A model generated the notes under the pieces. It saw nothing but the letters and a program-made list of their open reading frames with translations. It did no database searches and was not told the DNA's origin. 64,000 nt of DNA, from the NCBI GenBank assembly GCA_047967505.1, contig CM106538.1; one strand, 5' to 3'. This stretch comes from Dipteris shenzhenensis (taxonomy: Eukaryota; Polypodiophyta; Polypodiopsida; Gleicheniales). A program made the translations under genes and the position numbers. Positions 43,780 to 56,039 of this stretch are shown piece after piece; the stretch's first letter is position 1; each line of letters begins with the position of its first letter.

Positions 43780-44335
43780 TGGTTGAAATATGATGGTTTT
43801 AAAACTATAACCAGTCTAAAGGGCACTAGCACTGTGCAACCAAGTTTAGGATAGCATGGTAGTAGTGTAGGGATAGCACGGTAGTAGTGCAAGATAAGGT
43901 ATCGCTAGTGCAGTGGTTGGTTGCACTAGGATATGAACAGCCACCAACATGGTGGTTTGCTTCTATTATTACAAGATGAATGGATTCGTTATGGAAAACT
44001 AGTGCGGTGGTGGTTGGGATATTCTAAAAGCAAGCATGGGATGAAATTTGACGGTTAACGAAATGATAAACAGTTTAAAGGGCACTATTTTAGTATAACA
44101 CTATGCAACAAATTTTAGGATAGCATGGCAGTAGTGTAGGGATAGCATGGTAGTAGAACAGGATTAGTGCAAGATAAGTTATCACGAGTGCATTGGTTGG
44201 TTTGCACTAGGATATTAATAGCCACCAGCACGGTGGTTTGCTTCTATTATGTGTGGATTCATTATGGGAAACTAGCGTGTGGTTGTTGGGATATAGTAAA
44301 AATAATCATGGGTTTTACCATTTGGGATTTACAAA
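43780..44335. repeat. ~275-bp tandem duplication
   Basis: Landmarks such as GCACGGTAGTAGTGCAAGATA / GCATGGTAGTAG, GGTTTGCTTCTATTAT (43950 and 44235) and GTTGGGATAT recur about 273-285 bp apart. The copies differ by several indels. Confidence 0.7.
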
Positions 44336-44529
44336 AACAATTTAATAAAACTAGCACGGTGGTTGTTTGGGATATACTAAAAAGAAGCACTCTCAATGGG
44401 ACAAGTGGACATATTGTTTCCCTGTAATGAGACTACATACATTTTCTTAGTACTATCTCAGTCGTCCTCGTCCATCACTCCAAGACACCCCAAGATGTGC
44501 TCATGCATGTCTAAATCCAATTTGAAGAC

Positions 44530-46290
44530 ACTTCTCTCTTAGATGTTTTTTTGTACCAAAAAGCTCCAACTACTAATCCCACTTCTCATAGGTTGTTTCC
44601 CAATTATCCTTAAATGTTTCCTCAACCTTAGGTTTTATGCACTGCAATAAAAAGTATGGGTCATCTTCCTCGTTCTCCTTAGAATTTGCAATAACTGCAA
44701 AGTTATCCTCCTCTTCCAGACAGTCAGTGAGGTCATCGAAACTCTCCCCAAACTGTGGCGAGTCATTTGTCTCTCCATTGTTTGTCACTCCATCTGAACG
44801 TAGAGGGAAAACTTAAACTTGCTCCCATGCAATGTTCTCACAATCATCATGATCCTTTATGATGCACGCACTGCAAAAACAAGAAAGTTTTCTCATTTTA
44901 ATCACTTGGTTGTTTGAAAATCCCCATATGCTATGTAGACCATGAACTCCTTTAATTTTCTCGCAATCATGCCGGCTTCTCCTTTGCACTTCATCCGCTT
45001 TCATTTCATGGAACACTCTATGTACTACAGTATTCTTAAGGCTTTGTTTACTGTATGTTGAATTCATGCCTATGGAGAGGTTGGATGTAAGCCATGTTAC
45101 AGCATCATGGGCATCATTGAGTTTTTCTTGAAGGCATGCTAATTGGTGTTTAAACAAAGCTTGCTTAATAACAGCACTACATCCATCATGTTCGCCCTTG
45201 CCATGGATACACCCAAAGAAATTCCACATCATGTCTAGACCGGTCAGGGATTTGAACCTTGAGACGAAGTAGAATCCACGTGCTGATTTAAATTGAGAGG
45301 CAACACCATCTGAGCACACCCAATGTTGTTTTATATTTTCTGCATGGGGATTTTCCTTTTTCAGCCATTCCTAATGTAGTAGAAAAGCATGCTACACAAA
45401 TAGGGTGCCATGTTCCCAATCATCTGAAATGTAGAAATGGTAAGTGTGTTGCACTAACTTGGACTCTTGTGAGTCAGCAAGCAGATTGGCATCATGCGTG
45501 GAAGAATCAAGCAAATGATTACACATGATATGCACAGGAATTGTTATCTGCTTGTTGTACTAGTGAGCACTTTGTATCTCATCTTGTTCTTGAAAAGAAA
45601 ACTTTTCTACAAAATCTATGATAGATACAATAGTTTCATAGGGAAAATTAGCAAGGCACGTCTTGAACTGCTTATCCTACTAGCTAGCCATGAAATTGTG
45701 AAGCACAGATTTTGGGATGGATTGAACCATGTGACCTACAAGCTCCCTTGGTTGTGTACTCTTATATGACAGTAGCCATCTCTTTTTATCGGATCCTTCA
45801 ACATTGACATTTTCAAATCTCCTCCATTTTAGAGCAACGTGGTTGTCTTCCCTCATCTCATTTGGACAGACATTGTGAATGTCTTCTTCTTCAGATTCAA
45901 ACTGCAATGCTTGCATGTGCCGTGAATGCATTCAATTCTATGCCACTCATGGTCTCCCTTTGGACAAACCACTGCCTCCCACAAAGACCTCACGCTATAA
46001 AACCTGCCCTCCCTTGCAACACATGATGAGGATCCAGGTGGCCTATAGACTATGCATTCATTGGGGAGGCATGGGCAAATCCCCACGCAGTAATGCTCTA
46101 ACATGACCAGATCTCAAGTCATTCATAGTTTGCCGGGCCAAGTCAAAGTCTATGTATGTTTTACAATAACAAACATTCATGTCTTTGAGTTTCCTGAAGT
46201 ACCAGGGCTTACAATGCTCAAAGCTCCTCTGCCCAATTGAAATGTCCATATTTCGATCCACAAACTTGACATACAACTCCATCTACTAAC
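44530..46290 (-). pseudogene. DDE-transposase-like gene relic, family not named
   Basis: Minus strand, high to low: KPWYFRKLKDMNVCYC (~46190); a Cys cluster CPKGDHEWHRIECIHGTCKH then C (~45900-45965); KKRWLLSYKSTQPRELVGHM (~45730-45780) and LHNFMAS; FPYETIVSIIDFVEKFSFQE (~45590-45650) with EIQSAH; VCSDGVASQFKSARGFYFVS (~45260-45320); MMWNFFGCIHGKGEHDGC (~45185-45240); and a last Cys cluster CFCSACIIKDHDDC (~44840-44880). IIDF, SDG..SQFK and HGKGEHDG are spaced like the D, D and E/H blocks of a DDE-type (RNase H-fold) transposase. I recall this arrangement from uncharacterised plant and animal proteins but cannot name the superfamily. At least four stops or frame changes break it. No terminal inverted repeats were identified. 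Confidence 0.6.
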
Positions 46291-46389
46291 CCAATATGCG
46301 GGAACAACAAAACAATGAGCCCCCTTTTTGCTACTACTAAAAGAATACAAAACATAGTCTAATTAAAGTATATAATGAAGCAAAACAAT

Positions 46390-47440
46390 TTTCAACCACT
46401 GCGCTCAGTTAGGACAGTCACAATTTCAATCATCGGGCTGGTTTAGGACACGTTTAGGATAATGAACCACTGGGTTGGTTTAGGACACGTTTAGGACAGT
46501 CACAATTTCAACCATCGGGATGGTTTAGGACACTGTCATAGTTTCAACCACCAGGATGGTTTAGCTTGATGGTCTCAACTTCACATATTAGACAATAACA
46601 AGTATATTGCTTTTCATTTCTGAATTTCACCATTAGAAAATAACAATATATTGTTTTTATTTTTTGAATTCCATAATTTAACAGTGGTATATGACCCGAA
46701 TAGTAGGAAATTAAATTTAATGAATCTAAGTACTAAGAAACACAATAATTTCAACCACTAGGCTGGTCAATAACTAATGTATGTTCAACCAAGATGGTTC
46801 AAGACAATCACATAACTAGTGATTGAGGTAAAGTAGCCACAGTTGCATGATGTTCCAACCACCAGGCTAGTTTAGGACACATTTAGGACAGTCACAATTT
46901 CAACCACCGGGATGGTTCAGGACATTGTCACAATTTCAACCACCGGGATGGTTTAGCTTGATGGTCTCAACTTCACCTTTTAGACAATAACAAGTATATT
47001 GGGCAAAATTGTGGGCCTCATGCCTACACGGAGATAGGTGCGAGAGTGGATCCAGGCGAGCTTGGCATTAGACGGAGACCACATCCAAGAGGTCACCATC
47101 TATAGACAAGGTGTTTTCCTCATCCTACTGAGCTCCCCCGACACTGCCTCAACACTTGTTGTGTAGATCCTCATCCTCCTTGGCGCATCCTATTTACCAT
47201 TAGAAAATAACAATATATTTCTTTTCATTTCTGAATTCCACAATTGAACAGTGGTATATGACCCGAATAGCAGGAATTAAATTTAACGAATTTAAGTACT
47301 AAGAAACACAATAATTTCAACCATCGGGCTGGTCAATAACTAATGTCTATTCAACCACACTAACTGGTGATTAAGCTAAAGCAACCACGATTGCATGATG
47401 TTCCAACCACCGGGATGCTTTAGTAAAATAACAATATATT
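46390..47440. repeat. dispersed CCACCGGGATGGTTTAGGAC repeats
   Basis: The motif CAACCACCGGGATGGTTTAG and variants recur at least ten times, with intervening segments (ACAATAACAAGTATATTG, GGTATATGACCCGAATAG) also repeated, so a ~500-bp unit (46383-46900 and 46860-47400) is partly duplicated. Confidence 0.7.
47008..47195 (+). pseudogene. ~190-bp foreign insertion with a coding look
   Basis: It interrupts the repeat between TTTTAGACAATAACAAGTAT and ACCATTAGAAAATAACAATA, which are close together at 46592-46640. In one frame it reads ASLALDGDHIQEVTIYRQGV then FLILLSSPDTASTLV. This resembles the start of a DUF4283-like element protein, though that assignment is weak. No duplication of the target was certain. 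Confidence 0.35.
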
Positions 47441-47469
47441 GTGAAATATATTGCTATTAATTTCTACTC

Positions 47470-49468
47470 AACCCACCAGGTTGGACAACAACTAATGTAT
47501 GTTCAACCACTCTAGTTCATGATTGAGTTGAACTAGGGCGGGGGTAGGTTGCAAATACTTAATCTTCCAAGATTTGATGGGCGGGAGGTGTGAAAATTCA
47601 AAATTCATGGGAGTAGGAAAATTTCAGCCGTTGATTTTCCCCCCCTCCGACAAGGGGGTTTCCATTTTGTGAGCAAAAACCCCCGAGCGACGAGCAGACA
47701 AAAGGTGGCAGGGGTTAAAATATATAGGCTCAAGTCATTTTTGGGGAGCAAAAAATTCCAAATTATTGCAAGGAATATGTAAGTAAATATGAAACATTGA
47801 TAAATAGATATAGATATAAATATACCTTTATATAATATGCATATATAATGTCCAAGTGGTGACTTATTTTATGACCTTCAAAAATCCTTTCTTTTGCTTT
47901 CACCATTGCTTGGATCATAAAATTTTGAGCAAATAACCTAGGAAAAATAAATAGTACCTTTTTAATAGACCCTCTAAGTGTATTTTGCCAGAGGAATATG
48001 GTTTGAAGAGCTTGTCCCAACCCTATTCCGCCGATGAAATACCCTTGGAGAGCCTACGCAGAAAGGGTCATAACTTTTGCTCCTTAGCTCAGATTAAGGA
48101 GCTATTTAAAAAAAAAATGTTTAAAATTTCATGATCTATGCAATGGTAGGCTTGAAACTATACTTTTTATAGTTATAAAAGAGAAAAATTAAAAATTTCA
48201 AGTTGTATATGAGAGTTATAACTTCTCCTTAATTCATATTATGGTAGGAAGGAGTTCAATAGAGACCACATTTTCTTAAAAGTACTTAGGTTTAGAGAAT
48301 TGGGAATATTTTTAAAATCCCTACCTTGCCTTCCCATATTTCATAATGCATTAGAGATTAATTTATGATTGATTATAATGGCTTCAAGTATGAGGTTTCT
48401 AATATTTTTTTCCTACTCATCCAAGGAATATGGTATACATTATTACATGAGAGCCTCAAATATGGGATTGCTAAAGATTAGGGAAACTCTTTTAAATTGA
48501 TTGAATTACCAAAATCCTCAGAAGAGAATATGGTAGGGAGGTATTTATAGGAGTTTCTAAAGTGTTCACTATTTGTTCATATATAGATGATGTTCTCTAA
48601 AATGAGGGTTATAATGAAAAATAAGTAAGTATATGGTTCCATAAATGAGAAATTAAGAAAGAATTATATATTCCTTTGAGAAATATACAAGCATGGTTGG
48701 TGTCAAAAATTATCGCTCGGACTTTTCTGCTCGTAGGTTTTTGCTCGAAAACTGTGCACATCCCTTCCGGCGATACACGTCAGTAGACTTGGATATCCCA
48801 AACTGCAAGTGCAATGTGACCTAAAATACTTCAAAACACAAATAGGCCAAAGGGCATGCTCTCAGGTTTGATGCAAAATGCAATGACCTTTGGCATGTTT
48901 ATGAGCCATATAGCAAGCAAGTACATGGAAAAAGAAACAATTCAAAATTATAAATAGTGTTGTATTTATTAAAATATCTTTGCACATGCACAAATTGCAA
49001 CTGCCTCTTGGAATTTGACAAGTTCTCTAACATGTGCGAGATGACACCTTTAGACTACTTGTATTCTTCTAGGTTATAAGACTTTACCATGTCCTCATCC
49101 TCATCCAATATGATTTTAGACAACTACAAAAGTGTGGATCTAGTTTTCTTAATTTTAAATAGGAATCAAGGAGGCTTACATAATATCACTCAGATGATAG
49201 ATTCTAAAATTTTATTATGATAGATTGAGAAATACTAAGGGCTAAAGAAGCATTTATAAATGTAAGGAAGTGCATAAAATTTTGGGACAAGCTTGTAAAT
49301 AATGTTATTCCCAAAAATAGTTTCAAAGGGCCACAAGGAACGAGTTGTGCAGAGGACTCAGGAGCTTTAGTTTATGAGTGATTAATGTGAATAAGTGATA
49401 GATGCTTAAGTGTGGTTATCCTAGAATGGTCCTAATAACTTTAATGGATGAGGAACAATGTGCACATG

Positions 49469-49529
<61 letters not shown>

Positions 49530-50270
49530 ATGGTGATAATATATTGGTGACACACTTACAAAAGCTGAGGCTTCCTTGGGTTTTCAATATTCGGGGCTTC
49601 CTTGGGTTTTACATATTCCTTCCAATCTCCTAATAACTCCATGTGCACGTGCATGTTTAACCGAAGAGACTACATCACCAAGGAAACTCTAATTGTGGTC
49701 CAAGGGATAACACTTCAAGCACCATTCTTTGGGGTGCTCCCCGGGTGCTCTCACATTTGAAATTGTCAATGTATATAATCTCTATTTAACTTTTTCAAGT
49801 TGCGTGTATTCCTCCATCGACGAGTACAATATTTAATAGAAGAAGACTCCATTTAGAAGTTGATGAAAAACTCTACTACCTCTAAGTTCCCAAGAGGTTA
49901 CACATTAGAAACCTTTTTAATCTCTAAGAGCGTAACATAATAAACGATGAACAAAATTTTGAAAATCTTATGCTTGACAAACAATGCACATTATAAACAA
50001 TTTCAACCTTTACTAGCTTCTCACCATAAAGGATTTCAACGAAACACTTTCAACTTTGGAAAATCGTATGGAGAACTCATTCTTGACAAAAATGCAAACC
50101 AGAGTTGGTGAGAAACATCACATTTTCTTGCCTTCATAATGAGTATGTTTCCATCATGAATGAGTTTCTCACCTTTTCTTGCTTTCATAATGAATATGTT
50201 TCCATCATCAATGAAAAGAAATCGGGATAGAAAGAACTCTTGAAATTTTACTCAAAAACAGCATTTGTTT
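47470..50270. other. intergenic DNA, no gene recognised
   Basis: AT-rich, with no frames of interest apart from an 85-residue minus frame (47763-48020) lacking motifs. Confidence 0.5.
49469..49528. repeat. (TG)n microsatellite with (GA)n tail
   Basis: About 25 TG dinucleotides followed by GAGAGAGAGAGA. Confidence 0.95.
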
Positions 50271-50274
50271 TAAT

Positions 50275-50615
50275 GGCAGCTCTCAATGTGGCATTGCAGT
50301 TTTTTACTTGACTGAATGGTAAGAGCTTACAGGACGCCGTGAAATCGGTACACATTATTCACACTGCGGGTGGAGGAACAAGCAATTCAGAGGCAGCTTA
50401 TGGACATTTGCAAGTCAAGTGGCTGCACGCAACTCTCAATTGTGGCGCATTGCAGTTTTTTACTTGACTGACCGGGAAGCGCTTACATATAAAACTTTGG
50501 GACGCTGTGAAAGCGGCACACATTATTCACACTGCGGGTGGAGGAGCAAGCAATTCAGAGAAAGAATGCCAGCGCATCTTATGAACATTTGCAAATCAAG
50601 TGGCTGCACGCAGGG
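50275..50615. repeat. tandem duplication ~150-185 bp
   Basis: CTCTCAATGTGGCATTGCAG / CTCTCAATTGTGGCGCATTGCAG start the copies at ~50280 and ~50431. ACACATTATTCACACTGCGG appears at ~50349 and ~50518. The second copy is longer by two small insertions (ACATATAAAACTTTGG and AAAGAATGCCAGCGCATC). It lies 0.6-0.9 kb downstream of the 51189-52478 gene. Confidence 0.8.
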
Positions 50616-51188
50616 AGAAAACAGCACGATTTTGGATCTCGAGACTAGCTGTACATAGGTAACAGGTTTCGGTGCATAAATTCTGGAACAGCTAGTAGCA
50701 ATCTAATCTTAGGATGAGGAATGAACATTGAAGATGACTAGAAGCCTTCGAAATTTCAAGAGCTGGACAGTTCAGTTGCTCACTTAAGGAGCAAAAGAGC
50801 TAATTGCAGGGACCACGCTATCCCTGCTGATCATCTTGGAGGAGGAAAATGGTAGAAGCCGTAAGCACAGCATAATGATTGCGCGTGTATACAAAGTCAG
50901 CAAGGAACCTGCAACCAGCCTTATATCCACAAGCCAGGTTTTTGAAAGGACGCCCTTGCAGATGATGTTTGTTTATTATGAAGCCATCAAGCAAGGCACC
51001 ACTCGTGGATTGGAGCTGTTGACATTGGAAGTGGCAGAGTAGTGATGGCGATCATATGGGATGGTTACGAGATCAAACGAAGAAACCAAAAATCAGAGAG
51101 AGTGAGCAACTGACAGATGGTTTGCACGATGATAGCAGACACTCATAAAATCACGAGGAATGCAACTGTATATGATCATGAAGAGAGA

Positions 51189-52478
51189 TCAGGCATTGGA
51201 TCGGGAGTTTCGATCGAGCAGGCCGTCCATAATCACCATTTTCTTGTACTCGCTTGACTGTAGATCATATTTGGCACTGCTAGTTCCCGTGATCCTTTTC
51301 TTGCTCTTGTGGACGTTGCTGCTGCTGCCGTTGCTATTGACGTAATGAACATGGTGGCTTCTCACGAAGGGCTTGTCTCCTACTGCCTTCCTCAGGCGCG
51401 GCAGTGCGTACCACCAGCATACCACCCCCACAACGGCTATAACGTTGCCCAGCATTAGCCCCCCCAACACTATCACCAGACCCACTACTGTCAAAGACGC
51501 TCCCAGCATCGCTGCTTTCTCTTTTCTCTGCTTCTCCATCTTGGCTGCGTTCATCTCTCGCACCAGCGACTGGGACTTCCCCGTTGACCTGGGCCAGCTC
51601 CTTGGTTCATGGAGCCCGGCTTCGTGGCCTCCAGGACGTGCATCGAAATGGTTATCCGCCGCAGCTTGGCCTCGCAGCCTGGGTGTCTCATGATCGGAGG
51701 GGTCTTCCAGGGAGAAAAGATTTGGGTTTCTCGAACCCCTTGGCGTGCTTGGCGCGGTGGCAATTACCTTGTTCTTCAACTTATGGCGTTGCTTGGATGC
51801 GGCTGCTACGGCTTTGGAATCTTTAATCGCAGTCCTCACAGGAGCCAGCACAGGAAGATGGGATCCCATCGGAGGCAAAGAAGCCATAGAAGGCGGATGA
51901 GCTCCTCCCCCACCTGCCTCTCCTCCTGCTTCATCCGTTCGCAGCGATGAATTTTTCTCCCCATATTGCCATTTCAGCAGAAGAGCGCCGCTAGCTAAGG
52001 CTGTGGTGATTTTCATGCCAAACCCAGCAACCTTTGTTGCCCAAAGCACCCCTGCTGTGGCGGCCACGAAGGACGCTGTGCTTTTTGCAAATTCAGGCCA
52101 GACCTCATCATCGACTTTGTGGTACGAATCGTTTCCATTTCCATTTGTTGCAGCATTCGCCTCGGCGGAACGCGCCATCGGACCTCCAGCAGTAGCCGAG
52201 GAACCATTCGATGATATGGAGCGAAGCACGTCTGCGACATTCGTGGATAACAACTTTCTCTTCTGTGATGGTGATATGATTATAGGAACCCATTTGCTGT
52301 GCGATCCGAGTGCAAACCTTACGACTGACACCGGTGCACCGAGCTGGGCAGCAAGCTTCTCTCGTTTCTCTGCAAGCTCCGCTGAAACGAGAGCAAATTT
52401 GTCGAGACCTCGGCTGGCATAAGGATTCGAGGACCTTTTGGATTTCCTACGCCGCGGCTTGATGCAGGACATGACCAC
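51189..52478 (-). CDS. plant membrane protein with NPYxSRGLDKF N-terminus
   Basis: Intact, intronless 429-codon frame, the longest non-repetitive one in the window. Residues 17-42 read SNPYASRGLDKFALVSAELA then EKREKL, the signature of a plant-specific family (ZCF37/'L34e-like' annotated proteins in Arabidopsis; recalled, function unknown). A basic N-terminus (RRRKSKR) precedes it. Residues 129-170 are weakly hydrophobic. Residues 324-362 form a strong hydrophobic hairpin (LTVVGLVIVLGGLML and VIAVVGVVCWWYAL), so the protein is probably membrane-anchored. The central 180-320 stretch is Gly/Ser/Pro-rich and likely disordered. The start ATG at 52478 is the first in frame. The next (MVM, codon 3) would barely change it. 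GC is higher than the surroundings, as expected of a real gene. No TATA box stands out in the CT-rich upstream DNA. Confidence 0.85.
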   Translation of the reverse strand: MVMSCIKPRRRKSKRSSNPYASRGLDKFALVSAELAEKREKLAAQLGAPVSVVRFALGSHSKWVPIIISPSQKRKLLSTNVADVLRSISSNGSSATAGGPMARSAEANAATNGNGNDSYHKVDDEVWPEFAKSTASFVAATAGVLWATKVAGFGMKITTALASGALLLKWQYGEKNSSLRTDEAGGEAGGGGAHPPSMASLPPMGSHLPVLAPVRTAIKDSKAVAAASKQRHKLKNKVIATAPSTPRGSRNPNLFSLEDPSDHETPRLRGQAAADNHFDARPGGHEAGLHEPRSWPRSTGKSQSLVREMNAAKMEKQRKEKAAMLGASLTVVGLVIVLGGLMLGNVIAVVGVVCWWYALPRLRKAVGDKPFVRSHHVHYVNSNGSSSNVHKSKKRITGTSSAKYDLQSSEYKKMVIMDGLLDRNSRSNA

Positions 52479-55400
52479 TTTCTCAAGGTATTCCAGATTC
52501 TTTTTGCGTACGATGGAGGGAACTGTCGAAGCTTGTCTTGCAGGACAAAGCCGATGGATGAAGTCGGTTTCGCTTGGATAGGATCAGAGCTGGGAAGGCA
52601 ATTCGATTCTCGGGAGGCGTTGGGAGGATTATGTTTTCAGGAGAGGGGAAGGAAACACGAGATAAGGCAAAGAAGGAAGGTGCTGGACGGGGAAAAACAA
52701 TGGGAGGAGAGGAAGAGATGAAGCTATGGGAGGGAGGGGAGGTCAATGGGAAGGGAAGGGAGGAAAGGCCATAGCCAGGGAGCTTCTTGAGGGGGGAGGT
52801 GCGCGTAGGTGGGAGAATGCCATCGCCATAGCCATAGCGAGAGAGATAGAGAGCTTAAGTCTTACCAGCCCACGTCAAGAAGACGAAGGCCCGGTTGACA
52901 AGGTATACACAATATCCACCACCACTAACCTTAGGTAATTGCCTGAGTTGACCTTTTTCCACTCCGTTGCTCCTTTAACCAAACCATATTGAACTATCTT
53001 CCATTGGAGTGCCGATTAATGCTTGTTCGCACCCACGTGGCATCACCCTTTGGTCAACCGTCCCCACCACCCCCGATTACGACTTTTTCGATTGATTTTG
53101 CTTTTCAAGTAAGTGCTTTTTTTCCTCCCTTCCCTTGACTCTGCCTTTCGATTCCGTGCTCCCCAAGTCCTCCCCGCACACCTCTTCTTATCCTTCTTCT
53201 TCCTTCTTCTAACTTGCCTTTCTAAATCTACTTTTGCGTTCTTATCCTTCCTCTTCTCCTCGCTTCTTCTATGTCGCCTCTTTGAATCTCCTTTTCTACC
53301 TTCTCTATTACTCGATACTTATCTTTTTCCTTCTTGGCATTAGTAAAGGCAAGTCATAGAAGCTTCTAGTCATTTGATGCATGTGTTTTCCATTGAAATA
53401 GCGCTGTGCATCATTGTAGGATCTAATATCTTGCCTACTGAGCATGTTATAAAACAATCACCATGACATCACATCAATATATCAAATGATTGTAACTATC
53501 ATACAAATTTCGAAAACATCACAAAAGAAATTCATGCATGAAACCAACATGCCCTTCCAATGAGAACATGACACATCCATGCACATGTCCGATCTCACAC
53601 ATTTATATAATCTAAAACTGAAGAGCAACTTGCATAGAGAGAGAGAGAGAGAGAGAGTTGCATCCGCCCACACAAAATCATATGCATCTAGAAGCTTATA
53701 AGGGAGGGTCCCAACTACCCAAACGTACATAAGTGGTAACTCATTCACATCCATTACCATATTGTATTACACTATCCAAGCTAGACATTAACAGTCCTCT
53801 TACAGAAGAAAAGAAATATTTGCAACTTCAATAAAACTTAGAGCAAGCTAAAATATTGGTTCACATGCACAATGTATATGTAAAAATTAGCACAAATAAG
53901 GGTCATCCTAAACCTAGTGTAGATGACCCTTGTAATCGATTGCATTGGACAAACTTGCACATAGCCCTAAAAGTACACTTGTATAATGTATTCGGGCTCA
54001 CAACTTTGAAGCATAGCTCCCATGGTTGATATTGTGCAATGTATCAAATAAAATACATATGTAAAATAAGTTTTCTTCTTTATTTTGCCTTTGCAATCCA
54101 TATTATCATTATAAAAAGCTATGCAAGTGACATCTTATTATGAATGGAATGAGTGAGACAAAAAGTATTCATTGCTTTAATTTATACAAAGTTTAAGATT
54201 TGGGAGGTATACTTTGAATGAAAGCTCTTTGAGGAATAACTGCTCAATTTGAATTTAGTGTCACCCCACAATCAAAGTGAAACCTCAATAAGACTCACCT
54301 ACCCCAAAAAAGTTGAGGAAGCTTCCTCTAAATACTTGTTGCTACAAGATGGGGTTGGGGAGTTTCATAGTAATGAGTACTTTGACTATCAATATCCCTT
54401 TTTCCCAAGATTGAGTTGCTTGCATGACAAGGAAAAGGAAAGCATAAAGAAACATACTTAGTCAAGGTAGCATGCAATTTGAAGTGAAATGGCTTAGGGT
54501 AGAGCTTCTTTGGTAGTAGAAAGTAAGAGATTATGTATCGGCTTCCAAAAGGGGAGCATTTTCATCCAATTATAGCACTTTCATTGGTGCATCATAGAAG
54601 TCTCAATTTGATTTTAAAAAACATTGCTTGATGTACACCCCAAAAAGTATTCCCACTTGTAATGACATGTATCCTACAAAAGGGGCCATGAACTTTGCAT
54701 TGCAAATCAATTTTTTACTATTCTCTCGTCAATATTATTCCAATGTCAAATTATGAGAACTTTTAAGCCAAATCACTAATATCATTTAGTATGTTCTATA
54801 GGATCTTGCTTTGATTCCAAATTTTTGAAAACCTTTATTGATAGCAATAGCCAAAAGATGGGGTGATCATAGTATAGAGACCCCTGTGACAAATGTGAGC
54901 AATCAAGCAGTTAAAATAGTCATACATTGAAACCTTACTTGTACCCCACTCCCTCACCCAAAAAGTCTCTCTATAAACTATGAGTGCTCATGTTTGGACA
55001 TTGAATTAAAAAAGTCCCTCTAGAGATTCACATATGACAACTCGCATTTGTTAAGCTTTAATGTAATATCATGTTATGTATGGATTTTTCCCCTCAAGTT
55101 TTAATTACCGAAACCCCCATTTAAGTTCTTACATGCTATGTTATATATTCAAATGCAATAACCTTACAACGGTAAAAAATATATGCCCGTGCATTTATCC
55201 CACTTTTGATAATAAAACCAAGGCAAAGGATGACAAAATTGGTATTAGTAAGTAAAGTAGTAACGTTTCTTTAATACAAGCACCAAGAGTGATGCTTTCT
55301 CATCCCTTCTAAATTTTATGTACCTCTTGCCATGTACAAAACCCAAATCATTAAAATTTTATTTGCAAGATTTATGTAGGCATGAATTAATAAAGGAAGG

Positions 55401-55770
55401 AATATGCTGGCATTAGTGTTCATTCTTAGAAACTCTTGCTTGTTCTTTACATACATAGTTAGTTGCTTGGGAAAAAAATTTTTTGGGGTGTTTCAATTGC
55501 CTCTCCAATAGTGTGCATGTCTTGTGTTTAGGTGGAGAGCTAGACGTAGGGTCATTTATTTATCATTGTTGTGTTAAATTATACCTTTTTATGTTCCATT
55601 CTATGGACCCTCTTCTTTCATAAAATGACCTTCGCTTGCAAAATGTTGTGTGGACAAGAGAATCTCCTTCTCAAGGTAGCATCTTATAGAATTATTATCA
55701 TGGTCATCATGTCCAAAGGCAAAAAAAATTGTAATTCTATCCACATAAGTGGCCATAGTAAGATAGGATA
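52479..55770. other. upstream DNA of the intact gene and intergenic DNA
   Basis: 52483-52860 is purine-rich on the plus strand (CT-rich leader for the minus gene) with TCGCCATAGCCATAGCGAGA. The rest is AT-rich without motif-bearing frames. A (GA)n run lies at 53634-53658. Confidence 0.5.
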
Positions 55771-55894
55771 GTATATTACTAAACATTCATTACTACACCT
55801 TCGTCCTTTTCTGACATTTTCCTGGCAATGTCTAGTGTGCTTGAGCACAATAACTGTCAGTAGTATGGTTCCTAAGCATGTTTTAGGTTGTCCT

Positions 55895-56030
55895 ACCTAC
55901 TAGTGTCAATATATACCGACACTATTTTGTGTCGATATATACCATTATTAAGAAAATGTCAGTATATACCAACACCAATAGAAGTCATTTTACCAGTGTT
56001 GATATATACCGACACTGGTAAAAATTTCCA
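55895..56030. repeat. left subterminal repeats (GATATATACCGACAC)
   Basis: Five to six copies of the motif in both orientations, for example GTCAATATATACCGACACTA, GTCGATATATACC and GTTGATATATACCGACACTG. The same motif recurs at 60650-60825. Confidence 0.75.
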
Positions 56031-56039
56031 TACTGAGGA

